A stretch of 64,000 bases of DNA from Gymnothorax reevesii (taxonomy: Eukaryota > Chordata > Actinopteri > Anguilliformes > Muraenidae). Each line of letters opens with the position of its first letter. Position 1 is the stretch's first letter. This document shows, piece by piece, positions 1-12,814 of the stretch. The stretch covers positions 64,995,876 through 65,059,875 of the forward strand of contig CM056576.1 of the NCBI GenBank assembly GCA_029721435.1, given 5' to 3'. The position numbers were made by a program, and so were the translations under genes. The notes under the pieces are model-generated. The model did no database searches and was not told where the DNA came from. It saw only the letters and a program-made list of their open reading frames with translations.

Positions 1-308
1 TAAATTTGTTGAGTTGCAGTCTGAAACCTCTAAAAGATTACAGCACAGAATGTCATTATTATCTGTGCCAAAATGTATTTATTTCTGCCAGTTTTGTTGC
101 CTATACAATTTCTCATTCAAACATAATACATACAATGAAAATTAAGTTTGACTCCACTGGAGGATATTTATAAAAAAAAAACAAAGAAATAAATAAAATG
201 ATAAAAGCAAAGGCAATGTGAAAAAATGTGAAAGAAAAGTAAGATGAACAAAAGCCCCACCGATTATTTGTAGAAGGAAACTGCGATTATTTCCAAAAAA
301 AGAAAAAA
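1..308. other. AT-rich unique stretch
   Basis: I see no gene or repeat structure here. The DNA is A/T-rich with short A runs and has no exon-like reading frame. Confidence 0.4.
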
Positions 309-374
309 GTACCCTGATCAGGAATTGAACCTTCACAATTTCCTTCGCAGCGCGCATTTTATCCAATAGGCGAC
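309..374 (-). pseudogene. tRNA-derived fossil (tRNA-like or SINE head)
   Basis: Read on the minus strand, the sequence has an A-box-like start (TCGCCTATTGGATAA) and, about 45 bases on, a good B box (GGTTCAATTCC). The layout resembles an arginine-type tRNA, but the acceptor stem does not pair cleanly and the anticodon region is disordered. It is most simply a decayed tRNA pseudogene or the head of a tRNA-derived SINE. A functional tRNA is unlikely. Confidence 0.4.
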
Positions 375-1232
375 ACCAATTGACAACAGTCTGCGGTCAA
401 ATTTCAACGAATGGATAAAGAAAATACGTACTGTACTGTTGTAGTCTCAGTATTTGTGCGGAACAGTACAAAGATTCTGTTGGAAAACGACTTTGAAAAT
501 GAATGTTGAATATTTAGCGGATAATTATTTGGACAATACCTCATACAAACTAGTTATGCGTTTATATTGTAGTGCTGTTCAAGAACATGCATATGTCCCA
601 TGGACTCAGTTTGACGGCCTGGGAATGCAAGGCTGTAGCTCAGGCTAGGTTTCTGCGATTAAGGTGGTTTAGAGTTCGTTATAAACATCAAGAGTTATAG
701 AATCAAATTCCTACCAGCATAGTCTTACTGACAGCATCACAAGCCGATGGCAGAGGGGAAAATACATTGCAAGCAAGCTGAATGCTATGGAGCTGAAATC
801 TTTGAAGCAACGCCCTGGGAAAGAACATGCTAGGATACCGGCAAATCTGTTTTCATTATAACACAAACACATTGGGCTAACAATAGCAAGTGCAGATTTA
901 CCCTCGAGCAGTTTTTGTGTTGCCTGCGAAACATGGCGGCACATAGGGATCACTTTGTCCAGTGTCTGTCTGTCCGTCTGTCTGTCTGTCCGGTAGTCAC
1001 ACTTTCAGTTGGTAGTCACACGTAGGCGACACGTGTTCACCTGAACACTCTAGTTTATAGCAAATTATCAAAGGTAAGATTTTTTTTTCTGCTCATCTCT
1101 GTAGACTGTAAAGTGTATGCCTGCTGTTCTTTGAATGTGGCGTCGGTTAAAAATGACAGGGCCCATATCTTCGGATTCTGTGAACTTTCCTCTTTTATTT
1201 GAGGTATCGCTTTTATGCATAGCACTAATTCA
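375..1232. other. Unclassified intronic DNA with a (TCTG)n tract
   Basis: No gene is recognised. A degenerate TCTG microsatellite lies at about 963-993, followed by a short duplicated phrase (GGTAGTCACAC-like) near 991-1022. The rest looks unique. Confidence 0.4.
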
Positions 1233-1485
1233 GGAGAAATACTGGCGATTCAGCACTGATATGATTTGATCCTATGTTTTGCTGCATGCTTATTTACTTG
1301 CTTGGTGCTTGAATTGTGTTCGGTTGAGGTAAAAATGGTTTACATGAGCTTTTGGCGAGTTTCTTCGCGAAATGTGGATATGCCGTATGACAATGTCGCG
1401 ATTTGGAAACATGCTGTATTTATAATGCGTAACAACCGGCCCCAGGTATCGGGTCGTAGGTCTTAAGGGGTTAATACATAGCTAA
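1233..1485 (+). repeat. Interspersed repeat copy 1, piggyBac-like terminal segment
   Basis: About 240 bases are clearly homologous, in inverted orientation, to 21316-21567. Shared landmarks are an AATACTGGCG start, a TTACTTGCTTGG block and a GTAAAAATGG block. This copy ends in GGGGTTAA, which resembles a piggyBac-type end (GGG next to a TTAA target). No transposase coding is visible, so the superfamily call is inferred from the terminus alone. Confidence 0.5.
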
Positions 1486-2900
1486 AACAATGGATGCTGG
1501 TAACTAAGATTAAATCTAAAGGGTATCTCTTCTATTCTGTCAAACCATAACTTATAATACGCCACTGGCTCCCTTTCACATGGAATGACCCAAAATTGTT
1601 TTATAGTCTTTGGCATTTTTATGCTGCCTTATTCATGTGACTAAGATCTGCTAGGTTGATTTACGTAAAACTTTGGAGAGGGCAGCAAATAGATGCAGAC
1701 ATTGAGGCCAGTTTTAGCAGGCTTTTGCTGATTATTCACTCAGTGATTTAGATATTAGTCAGTTCAAGTGCGATCTTGGGCACTAAATTCTGTTTTATGC
1801 ACGTGCCAGTGTTTGTACAAAGGAACAGCAGGATTTGAATTTCAGCAGCTGATGCCATTTTGAACTCTGGGAGCCTGCTTTGCATTTTCATTTGAATGCA
1901 TGTCTTCCTTTGAACCACAGTGCTTGGTGTTGCCAAAATGTGCCCAAATAGCACCCATAACAGTTACGAATTGTGTGGCTGAATTGCATGTATGAGGAGT
2001 AAAGACAGAAGACAGGGACTCAGTGAATTCAAAGATTCTATAAAGGGTTCAACACCAGCGCTGCACTTTAGCAGTATTGTCCAGTCTTCTGCCCGCTGAA
2101 AAAGTGCTTAAGATCCACATCAGACTGACTATGCATTGTCACTGCACTCCAGTCCAACATAACAGAGGATATACGGAACAGTCTGCATCACAGGGAAGTG
2201 TGGCAAACACCTTCTATGAACTTCGCGATCACCACCTTATGAGCATTTAATCAATGATCAGGATAAACATCTTTTAATTTTCTATTTTCATGAACTGTAA
2301 TATACTGTGTTGATGCATTTGGCTGAACAAGCAACAGTCTTCTGATTCTACAGAAATTTTGTTGGAGGCTTATTCGAATGGTATGGACTAGACCCAGGGG
2401 GGCTGGAACAGGGAAAGCCAAGAGACTATTTGCAGGCAGCTCCACTTGCGTTCTGTGCCCGTTAATTCCCCATTGCAGCAAGGTGAGAAGGTATTGCACA
2501 CATTCCTGTCCCCTAAAAGCCTTGAAGCAAAATAAAGCAAGCAAACATAAAAAAGGAAGACAAAACACATTTAACCCAATCCACAAGTCACTACTTGGCT
2601 TGGTGCAAAAGGAAAGGGTATTGCTTCTGGTGGAAAATTAAATGCAGCCAGTAAGTGTGCTGTGCCACTGAATAAAAAATAATAATTCTTAATTTCAGGT
2701 TGTATTATATTAAGTTGCATGAATCTTAAATAGTAAATGCTCTAATAACCTTTTCTACATTAAATACAGAAAAAAGAGAGGCAGACTCTGTACAAAGCTC
2801 ATTGATTATGGCTATCAGGAAAACATGGAAAAAGGATTTTCTGATTAACCATGAAAATGCAGTTGTGGTCCATGGAAAACACAAACCAGACTTTAAATTT
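1486..2900. other. Unclassified intronic DNA
   Basis: No exon, RNA gene or recognised repeat is visible. Several short open frames exist on both strands but lack family motifs. Confidence 0.4.
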
Positions 2901-2901
2901 G

Positions 2902-3147
2902 AATATCGTCGGCCTGCTGATAAAACCTCGTATCTCCAAACTGATAAGAAACAAAAACTCGTATGTCCACTATTATTATAAATAATTATTATTATTACAT
3001 GCAGAATTAAACTTTTTTTATTTTTAATTATATTTATCCATTTTAATTATTTTATTGTTACTTTTTAATTTTATGTATTTTTTTTTATTTTCCTGTGAAG
3101 TTTATCATTTTGAAGATACAAGGTTTTATTAGCAGGCCGACGATATG
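2902..3147. repeat. Short inverted repeat (46 bp arms)
   Basis: The arm at 2902-2947 is about 85 percent identical to the reverse complement of 3102-3147. Both contain ATCGTCGGCCTGCT followed by AATAAAACC-like sequence. The arms flank about 155 bases of T/A-rich DNA. This looks like a small foldback MITE or two head-to-head fragments of one repeat. I could not identify target duplications. Confidence 0.6.
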
Positions 3148-3766
3148 CGGCTGTAATAGTAGGACTATGTGTGTCTGTGCCAATTACAAGAAGTAATGCT
3201 GACATCTGTTTTTTATTTCTTATTCCAGCCACCATGGCATTAAAGCTATGCAAACAAACAAATTGCCACGATACTGAAAAGATAAATAAAGAATTTAACG
3301 CTTCTTAACCATCGTAATCAGAGCATTGAAAATGTGCCCCTCCTACACCAGCCTGTTTGTTCTGTGGAAGACAGGGAAGAAGACAAGTAAATAGAACATT
3401 CTAGTCACACAAAAATAACGAACAAAGACGGTTTATACGATCTCATTGAGAAATTGCGCGCTTGAAATTTCAAAATACTCAGATGTCAGGTTGGCAACTA
3501 CAGGACAAGGCAACACTTTAACAAACAGAGGATTCTTACCCCGCATGCGGAAAAATCTGTGGGGCACTGGAAAAGCCAGGCTCTCTGCACACCGCAGAAG
3601 TGTGCACGCAATTGGTGGTGAGCAACCATGATCCCCCGTACATGTCACTGCACTGGAGGAGGAGGTGCCATCCATTCTTTCTGCAGTGGAAGTGCATGGA
3701 GAAGAACTTGGAGTGGATACGGATGAAGGAGAATTGCGTAAAATCTTCATTTTTATTTGCCTGCAC
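3148..3766. other. Unclassified DNA next to the Harbinger relic
   Basis: No clear gene. Part of this stretch may belong to the 3' end of the adjacent Harbinger element, since the transposase frame breaks at 3767, but no matching second terminus was found. Confidence 0.35.
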
Positions 3767-4258
3767 TCAAAATATCACTGTGATAGATACTGGAAACAAG
3801 CTTAATATGGTTTCAAATATTAATTGTATTTTTTGGCATTTCAAGCAGTTGTGCAGTACATGGGCGTCTTGGGCTGAGCCAGGGATTTTGGCGCAGATGT
3901 TTAAAACGCACGTATCATGATCGCACACAACCGGAACATTAATGCTGTGCCGACGTCTACGGTCTCTGTACATATTCTTATTTGTGGAAGGGGTTCTGAT
4001 TGCAACGTGAGTACAATCAATGGCTCCCACAACGCTGGGGAACCTGGCGACCTGGTAGAACCCCACCTTAACTCTCCGTCTTTCAGCTGGTGTTTCGGGG
4101 AACTTTATTAAGTGGCTGATGTGGTGCAGCATAGCGTCAACCAACTGTGTCAGACACCATGACACAGACGCCTGTGATATGTGCAGGACGTCACCAGCCA
4201 CTATCAGGAATGACCCAAATGCCAGGACCGACAGCGCAGTTGTGACCTTGATGACCAC
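3767..4258 (-). pseudogene. PIF/Harbinger (HARBI1-like) transposase fragment
   Basis: The 163-residue frame shows the middle of a DDE_Tnp_4 transposase. It has a GDVLHISQASVSWCL helix-turn-helix-like segment, an FPETPAE motif and GFYQVARFPSVVGAIDCTH, whose Asp matches the first catalytic Asp. A PGSAQDAHVL segment follows, whose Asp matches the second. The family normally spans about 350 residues. The C-terminal third, with the last acidic residue, is missing after the VLHNC segment, so the copy is dead. A Harbinger-style terminus lies upstream at 4663-4684. It is a transposon fossil, not the domesticated host gene HARBI1. Confidence 0.85.
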
Positions 4259-4684
4259 CAGTATGTTTTTAATTGTAATGCGTTTGTTATTGAACTAATT
4301 GAAGACGAGGCTGTTCCGTAATATCATTTGATGATTTCGTTTGATAATATATTACAGTTATGAGAAATGTAGTTTAGAAATATGAATGAACAATCGAATA
4401 TTGAATACCTCAACCTTTACCGTGTTAAATAAAATAAAATTAATGTTAAAATTCGGCCTATAACCGACGTCAAACGCAGTATTCCATGTCGCCTTATGTT
4501 GGCGCTTGACCTTAATACAGCCCTCAAAAGTGCTTAACAGAAAAAGCACGTAAGCCAGGGGGAGAATGCGTGTAAGTCATTTTTCCCGTAGAAACGCCTT
4601 TGATTTTGGCCTTGCTCCGCCCCAAGTGCGTAATTGCCTTAGGGCCACGTAAAGGCTGAAAAGCGCATGGGAGAATAGAGCCCT
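3767..4684 (-). mobile_element. Truncated Harbinger element with its 5' terminus
   Basis: On the minus strand the sequence at 4684 begins AGGGCTCTATTCTCCCATGCGC, which resembles the terminal repeat of fish Harbinger elements (GGGCTCTATTTT-like). About 420 bases separate it from the transposase relic. I found no matching second terminus, so the element is truncated and the low-coordinate boundary is approximate. Confidence 0.55.
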
Positions 4685-6839
4685 ATGTGTACTCACATTT
4701 CGGAAACTAAATGTGTAACAGTGTGTGAAAGAAAGTATTTTTATTATTATTATTGGATTTTTTGTACCTCCTTTATTTTCAGCTGAGCATTGGCCACTGT
4801 GCGGCCAGCACTTTTGCAAATGCTTGTCACCCTCTGTTTGTTGGTATTTTAAATTTTCAGCAACATTTTATAAACTTGAATTTTAAACTTGAACGTACAA
4901 ATCAATCAATTCAAATATAATTGGTTTGATTATCTAATGATTCCTGTAATTTATACTTCAAAAAAATGATGTACGACACTCAGTTTCATAAGTTTTCCAG
5001 AGTCTTGTTGAAAATCTATTTTTGAAACCAATAAATTATTATTCACTGCTATAGCCATTAGTGCAACCCTACCACACCGTTGTCATCACTAGCGTAGCTT
5101 AAGAAAGCAGGTACCTAGAAAGGAAAAAACTGACTAAACTTCGAGTTTTTTTTCCATTAGAAGCTCGCTGGTGTTTTTAAGTGCTGGACCTGAGTAAAAT
5201 TGAGTGCACTGTTCAAACGTGAAGGCTGCAGTGAAGGTGGGCTGCATTTCTTGGCCGCAACATTATCAGAACTGTTCCAAATAGGAGGAGCTTTCGTGTG
5301 CAGCCCAAAAACTGCAGCCTGATTTTGAATTTTGCTGACTGCATCGGTGTATGCTTTGCAGCCTTTGCCGACCCACTATCCTGTGCGAAGGTCTGAAGTT
5401 TAAACTAGAAATTGGGGAAGGCAACAAGGACTTCTTGTAGCGCCCCGAAAATTCCAGTAAATTCCAGTACCCCAGATCTAAGATGCAAGTTTTCAATGTT
5501 TCTGTTTAGAGGAGATACTCCTCTGTTATGAACAGAATAGATAAGGAATATTTGCTTCACAATGTTGCTTGCTAAGTTAGCTGTGTCAACTGATGCAACA
5601 TTCGTGTTTGCAATGTAGGCAGTAAGTACATAAAACAGTTAACTTGAGGCTTTCTAGCTGTGCCCGCAGGATGCAACCTTTATTATGATGTAGCCATGTG
5701 GGCTACTGAGGCCACCTCATTCTAGAATACTGATATTGGGAGGAGTCTACAAAGCGCTAGTATTCGAAGAACCAGCCAAACTCGACTGCAGCCATCACAT
5801 TTGAGTAGCTTCATGAGAGCCCATTGTTAATTTCACTTACACTTCCTTTTTTGTGTTTGGTTGCTCTGGCTTGTTGGTTTGTAGTGCCAACCTGGCTGGC
5901 CTTATGATAGGTCATAAACACCCTCTCCTTCACTGAAGTCAATGATCACTTTAAAAATGTGTAGTTCATATATTTTTTTTCTAAGTACAAAAGTACACTT
6001 GTCGTCAATATGTATGTTTTCCTTGTCCAGTTGTCTGTCCACATGCTGATTTGTTCAGCAACAGTGCAGCCGTGACAAGACTATGATGTTTTGTGTCTGA
6101 AATACAAGCAAGTTACATCATCAACCATACACAATTCGTGGTCAACTGAGACATGGCAGCTGGCAGGATTCAATTCAAATGAATGATCGGCCATATTTGT
6201 TTGCCACATGCTTTGGAGCTGAGTAAGTTTCGCTGAAATCTGATCATTCTTTCACTATTACTACTCATCCGATTTAGAAATTTTTTTTTCTTGCTGGAAG
6301 GTCTATTGTACTGCCCGACTACTTGTTTTTGCGGGGGGTATCCTGTTAGCCATGCTTACTGACTGAATCTAGTTATTGTCTGGAAACTGAGGTTACGCTG
6401 ACGCGCAACGATGGAAAAGTGTTGGTTTGCTTTGCAGGTGACACAAAAACCAAGGAAATTAATCATGTTCTAAATGTAATGTTTGTGATTGCTATTCCAC
6501 CCCAATGCATTCATGTGCCTGCACTTAATTTGCACAGATCTGCTATTGCCTTGTATGTCTGCCATACTTCAGACAACCATTGGACAAAATGCTTAGAAAT
6601 ACCCATGGAGTGATGCTCTTAGATGTTATGCTATGTTGGCTTATTAGGATATCAAACCATGCGGGCAATGAGCTATTATTTTGGACTTTACGCTTTATGT
6701 AACTACGAGTAGTGCTTGTCCACAAGCTGTCAGTAGGCCCTTGTGGCATGAATTTTTTTTTAAACCGAGATGACCGCATATATCCTGAATCCCAGTGTAA
6801 AGCATATTTAGTGTTTATTGAAATAATGTCTTCAGGATA
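4685..6839. other. Unclassified intronic DNA
   Basis: About 2.1 kb without a recognisable gene, RNA or transposon. Composition is AT-rich and no reading frame carries family motifs. Confidence 0.4.
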
Positions 6840-7130
6840 TTAACCCTTTATGCGCTAGTCGTGGCTATAGCCACGATAAAAATGATCATAACAGCTGCTG
6901 ATCACGGCTATTGCCGCGAGGACGTTTCCAGCCACAACTGCGACATGTGTTTCACCATACCAATCAGATTTTAGCATTTACACAGCCACATTGGAGACAG
7001 GTTGTTAGGGGCCCCAAGTGGTGGCAGCGAGTTTATCGATGAAAATGCTGAATATCTAGCTGCGTTTTTTCCTGAAAGTGATAGCAGAAATGAAGTTGAC
7101 TTTCTTGGCTTTGAGGAGTGAGTAATTCAG
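6840..7130 (+). mobile_element. piggyBac-like 5' end with N-terminal coding relic
   Basis: A TTAA at 6840-6843 is followed by CCCTTTATGCGC, the terminus pattern of piggyBac-type elements. An imperfect hairpin (GTCGTGGCTATAGCCACG) follows. From 7026 an in-frame acidic peptide runs to a stop at 7119. It ends PESDSRNEVDFLGFEE, like the acidic N-terminus of PGBD transposases. A consensus splice donor (GTGAGTA) starts at 7118, so the stop may have been intronic originally. No ATG, catalytic core or 3' end is present. Confidence 0.55.
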
Positions 7131-8509
7131 ATCTGATCTTTTCAGCGCTGAAGTGTCCCATGTGGTGCGTTCGTATTTAATATAAAAATTTACCTCTGAA
7201 AAGGTTAATCAAATGTTAAACTCACAAATGTTACACCGCACATCTTGATGGGGGTAAGCTTGTGTTTGTGTGGGGGCTGATTAAATTTCCTGTCTTTCAA
7301 GGCTTTTGGTGGAAGATAAAATTTCACTTAAGTTGAAATGTTGTATTTTTAATATTTATGATTCAACAGCATATGTAAGGGAACCTTTTCTTGCTATTTC
7401 GCAGTGCAGGAATAAAATGCACCTTTCCTTAGCATGTGAATCTCAGGAGGAAAAATGCTTGACCATAAAACATACACAAACCTGTTGAGGTGAATAGCAT
7501 CTTTTTTGTATTTCCACATTTGGTTTTTTTTTTGATTATTCTTTATTTTTGTTTATTCTTTATTAAAGTGTACATGAGTACTTTTCAAAAGAGATGCTGG
7601 TTTAAACTTCTGAATCCATCTGTTTGATGTTTTTCTAGCTGATACTGGTGCTCTATTTTTCATTGGATTTTTGTCCAATATTTTCTGTCCTTCCTCACCA
7701 TGTGTTTAGAAAATGAAAAGCTGTAATGAGGGTAACAATGAGGCATGAGTTCTACCATTCGGAGAATGATTTATTGTCAATAAATTCAGTCCCACCTACT
7801 TTTTGATTGTGATTGGTTTTAATCCAATATGCTTTGGACATATTTCTAACCACTGAACATGTGTCTCGTAAGCTTCATTATGTAAGCAATTCTAAAAGAA
7901 AGAGAATGGAAAAAGGGAAACTAGAGTATATACTTCCATTTGCCATGTGTCTATGATGCTATGCCATTTCAGCTGTTTGCCTGCAGTTCTGGATGTTACA
8001 TAATGCATCAGAAGGACTCTTGAGTACTTGGCACCTGGGTACATCCAGTGGTCTGCTAGAATGATAAGATTCCTGTCACATTGATCTCACATTTGCAGTC
8101 TTCCAGCCTTTTTTTCTTCCAGTCACTCCCTCATATACAGCCAGTCAGTGCAGCAATGGCTGACAGCGGCAGCCAAAAAATTGATTACTCACCCTTTCTT
8201 AGGTGTGTGAACTCTGAAGTCCCATATTTATATTGTTGAACCCAGTGTTTTGAATTTTTTTTCTTTTCTCCCCCTCTAAATTGTTTCAGATCTTTAAACA
8301 AAGTGTAATGCAATACAAGAACAAGCTGAGTAAATAATGAGCAGTTTTCTTAAATGATCATTTCATTCACCGCAAAAAAGTTATTCTACTACTGTCCCCT
8401 TGTGAAAGAATAATTGCCCCCTAAGGTAGTCGATTAAATTTTGACTGACAAATGGGTTAAATTGGCCTAGATGCACCCATGCAATCCCAAATGATTTTCA
8501 CGTTTGCTT
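7131..8509. other. Unclassified intronic DNA
   Basis: No gene or known repeat recognised. T-rich tracts occur near 7525-7540. Confidence 0.4.
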
Positions 8510-8999
8510 CAAGGTGTTTTTTTTTTGTTTTTGTTTTTTTTGCTAAAAGTGAAACGAGACTTTACGTTCCTCCACTGTTTTCCACTCAACTTCTCTCCCA
8601 TGGGTACAGATTTTCCCGAAGCACTTTCACATCAATACTGAGTACTGACCTAATCTTAGTTGAGTGTGGTCTGCAGTTCTTTAGATGTTAGTCTGTGTTC
8701 TCTTGTGACTTCCTGGTTGAGTTGTTAATTCTGTTTGGAGGAAATTTGTTCTGTCGACCACTTCTTGGACATTTCACTGCTGTTTCACGTTATCACCATC
8801 TGAAGTTGATGGCTGTCACTCTGGTTTGGTGGAGACCCAGATTCTTAGAAATGGCTTTGTAACTTCCAAATTGATATATTTTATTGACAGTCATGTTTAC
8901 CAGAATTGATTTTGATTGAAGCATAGTGCCAGGCTTATCGAGACGTTCCAGAAAATCATCATTTCTAGGCCATTTGTTGCATCTCATTCTTTTTCCTTT
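8510..8999 (-). pseudogene. Tc1-like transposase N-terminal relic
   Basis: Minus-strand translation gives SYKAISKNLGLHQTRVTAI near 8820-8880. This is the paired-like helix-turn-helix of Tc1 transposases (consensus YKAISKALGL, TTV.AII). A broken VKCPRSGRQNK block follows near 8760, matching the LPRSGRPTK linker. An SKELQTTLN segment lies near 8690. Stops and frameshifts separate the pieces and the DDE core is absent. Family assignment is from motif recognition. Confidence 0.65.
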
Positions 9000-11540
9000 G
9001 AAGCATGGTAGCTGTGACTGATATGCCTGCTGTGATTCGGAACTTCACCTCAATTGCCCTGTGAACAGAGCAACCGGTCCCTTACACCGTGCATCAAAGG
9101 ACAGCAATTAATACATCAAAATCACCCGCGTAAACTAGCAACGGTTTCTAAATGCATACTAATTGATGCAGCAGTAAAGAGCGCAACGATTATGGTAAGG
9201 TATTGTGTGCAGGCTAAGCAGCTTTGAGGATGGCACTTACATGCACAACCAAATGCAACATGCAGTCACCATACAACTACAAATACACTTAGAATTCAAT
9301 TTAAATATTAACAGAATTTACAAATGCTGAGCAACCTTCCAGTTTGCAGCTGACGGTCATTTTGTTTGGCGCCATCTTTCAGTGATAATTGAAATGAAAA
9401 AGGGGATCTAATGACTTAACGGTGGTTTTCGAAGTCAACCTTTTCTGAGATGTTGCATGCAGTGAGACCACTGTACAGCTTGATTGAATTGGAGAAGAGT
9501 ATCTTCCATAATGTGGTCCTTTAAGTAGAAGTCACTCTTGGGTTTTTGAATGCACTTACTTTAGTTTTTAATGCATTCAATACCAATATATTTTTCTCAC
9601 TGATTCGTAAGTCATTAAGTCTGGATGGTCAAATATAATTGATTAAATGAAGCATTGCTGTGGGCTAAAATCATTTAAAGAGGGAAAGACTAAATTCAGA
9701 AGTGCAAAGAGGTGCATCATGATCTTACTTTCGCATATTATTGTAATGATTCCCTCTTGGCTTCACAGATGAATGCCATGAACCAATTTCTTCATGCAAC
9801 TGCTTTGTTACATGGGTAATTACTAACCCATCTCTTTCTGTCGGAACCTGACGTGTTGTAAAAAGCCCTGGTCTCCTCTCCAATTTTGTTGAACTGGCTT
9901 GCATTTCCAAAACTTATTTGTTTGACTTCCTCCTTTTGTCAACAATTTTGAAAGTATCCTAAAAGTACTGTGATGTGCACTTTTCACCAATTTTACTAAA
10001 ACTATTAGATGCCAAGGCAGGAAGAGGCTACGGGCATTCATCTAAAGATACACTTTGGGGTTTGGATGCAGTTATTAGAGTGTCTGGAGACCACACTGAG
10101 AGATTCTTCCACTTATTTATGAGGGTAGGAGGTTAAAGGGGATTGCTTCAAAAGGCCTTTCCCCCATGCTATTCTTTTTTTAATTATGTAGAAAGGGTGA
10201 TTGCTACAAGTCCAATCCAAATGCATAATCTAGAAAATTGACTGACAAAGCTTTTTTGATGAAAAAGCGGGAAAGTAATCATGATATTAGAATGTGCCAG
10301 TATAGTGACATTAAGGCCGCTTTCGGAGATGTTTTTTTTTTTTTTTTTTTTTTTAAAAGCAGATTCAACCCTTGAAAACAGTTTGTTTTTAAGTACTTTA
10401 GCTCTCATGAATCTACTTTGTGAAACTCTTCATGTGGTGAATGCCAGTTATGCCAGTTTTGCCTATCTGAATGCTTTCCGTGGGGTCTTGTCTTGATGAT
10501 TCAAAAAGATGACCAAATAATTTCAAGTTTTTGCCAATACATAAATGATAGAAATGCAGCCATTTTTCTTTAAACTGCACTGTGCACACTTTGCGGTTAA
10601 GTCAAACATTTTTTTGGCTTTTCTGTTTTGTTTTTATTTGACACTTAAATGATATTTAATTACTGTGAATCTGAGGATCTTTCCTCAGTGTTTGCTTTGA
10701 AACACTAATGATATTGACTTGTGCCCAAAATAAATCAAGTGACATTTGATGCCATGACTGTAAATCGGTGGATCTTAATGAGCTGACCTTTTAATCAATT
10801 CTCCGACTGAGGGAATTATAGCTTCTTTGTCATTCCTCATCCTGTCAGTTGAATTACTCCAGTGCAGTGCTACGCTCGTTTATCTCTAAGAGAATTAGAG
10901 ATTAATTTACTCACAAGTTAAAAAAATAACACCATTAACAATTTTTTTTAAAACAGTGATACATTTTCTCTCCAGTACAAAAAAATAAAACTTCCATACA
11001 GGCAGAAAATATTTTATAAAGCTTGCAATAAACTTTGTCCCTCTGCAAATTTTTTTCTGTTTAAAAAAAAAAAAAAAAAACAAAACTTTTTTTTTGTTTT
11101 TAAATCCTGTGACACTCAGAACTATGCAATATTTCGACATCTTCTATCTTTAATTATAAAGGGTGCTGATAAATTCCTCTTCATTATTCCTCCTCAGAAA
11201 AAAATGCTATATCACAGCATCTCCAGCAGGTGGACTCATCAGCTATCTAGATGCAGTGGCAGCCCAGTTGGTTTCCTGTTTCCAAGTGCTCCCTAATTCT
11301 TTGTGCTTCTCAAATTTTTATCATAAAAAGTCATATTGTGTCATTTGTTGAAGGCCATAAATAGAAATGTAGGAAAAAGGTGTGGTGGGCAACAGCTTGT
11401 GTGTGTGTGTGTGTGTGTGAATAGATTAAGGTCAGCATATTACCAGTAAGATAAACAAACCTAGTTTGAAAGGAAAAAGTTGCCAGCAAAGGGGAAAAAT
11501 GTCATGTCTCTCAGTTATGCCTCCCCATACATGCACATAT
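9000..11540. other. Unclassified intronic DNA with homopolymers and a (GT)n tract
   Basis: No gene is recognised. A T run lies at about 10331-10354, an A run at about 11064-11082 and a GT microsatellite at about 11398-11419. The open frames here are short and mostly created by these tracts. Confidence 0.4.
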
Positions 11541-11740
11541 ATAGTACTGTGCAAATGTCTCAGGCTCATTTAATGCAATTTTGTTGGGCAAATATGCTTG
11601 GAAAAAAATAATAAAGTTAAAAATGTCTAATTGTTTTCTGAGAAATGTTCTATAAAGAGCTGTAAACTACTACAAACTAAATCAAACCAGTATTTGGTTT
11701 ATCTTCACTTTGCCTAAAAATTTGGGACACTGTCCTGTTT
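11541..11740 (+). repeat. Tc1-type non-autonomous element, 5' fragment
   Basis: The sequence starting TAGTACTGTGCAAATGTCTC resembles the terminus of an abundant fish MITE (TACTGTGCAAAAGTCTTAGGC-like). It is followed by an AAACTAAATCAAACCAGTATTTGGT block also typical of that family. I recognise this from general familiarity and could not verify it. The 3' end is not evident. Confidence 0.4.
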
Positions 11741-12814
11741 TGCTACACTTTCATAAGATGTTCGTCTTTTTGCTTGTTCCATGCTGAATGGAAAACTTGC
11801 CACTATCCCTCTGCAGACTGAGTGTCTCACTTGCGTCTGTCCCTCCTAATAATTGCAAGCAGCCATGATGATGTTGACACCAGGGCTCTATTGAGACTAT
11901 ATTATGTGCATCTACTGTTTTCATTGAAATACAAACATTCATTAATGAACCTATTTAATAAATTAGCATTTGGAATTTCAAATATTCTTTTTTATCTGCA
12001 GCAACATCAATGTGGAAAACAAAAAGTAAATATCCAAAGCCAATTAACAATTATTAAGTAATTATCATAAAATAATTCAAACATTCAGTCTTGAAGAAAA
12101 AAAATTGTAATAATGAATGAAAAAATAACTAAGTGGGTGTGAAGGACTAAATACACATTTGCCTTTCGATGAGCCAGTGAAAGGAAATTTGATCTGGACT
12201 GTGTTCACATGCTTAGATGGTAATTGCTCATCAGTCGGCTTTTGCCCACCCGTCAGTTCTGTGAAAACGGTTACTGATGTTGCTAAATACTCACCTAACT
12301 TCACTTCTCACAAAGTATAATCCTTATCAAATTTTTCTTTCATTTTCATCACCATAAGTGTGGAATTCACAATTGATGTTAAATTTGCTTGTGCATTTTT
12401 TTTTTTTGTTTTGGGATTTTCTTTCTTTTATTGGCATTTGTGTTGACTTTCAATGAACATCCAAATGCATACATATAGGAAGTAATTACTGTGGCTAGAA
12501 TTTTTTCCTTCTTTTAAAGGACTAAAATATTCTGTATTCAATTATCATAACTTGAAAAAATTGGTTGTCATGAGATTTCCTAATTTGCTATGCTTGATAG
12601 CTTCAAATTGCTTGTGTGTACAAGTCAATTTCTGATGCAATGTGTGTGTACAGGCACTTTATGCACTGCCATATTGCAAGCAGAAAGCCTCACAAAAAAG
12701 CATCACTGCAGTCAGGCATGCTAGCTGAAAATGCCATGCCACAAACAACTCATTCTAAATTATATAGTGAACACTTCGAACTTTGTTCACTGAACTAGAC
12801 TTTCTATTATCTCT
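11741..12814. other. Unclassified intronic DNA
   Basis: Nothing recognisable beyond a T-rich tract near 12397-12410. Confidence 0.35.

Noticed and set aside
3767..4258. Domesticated HARBI1 host gene
   Set aside because: The frame lacks the C-terminal third and third catalytic residue and lies beside a Harbinger terminus; it is a transposon fossil.
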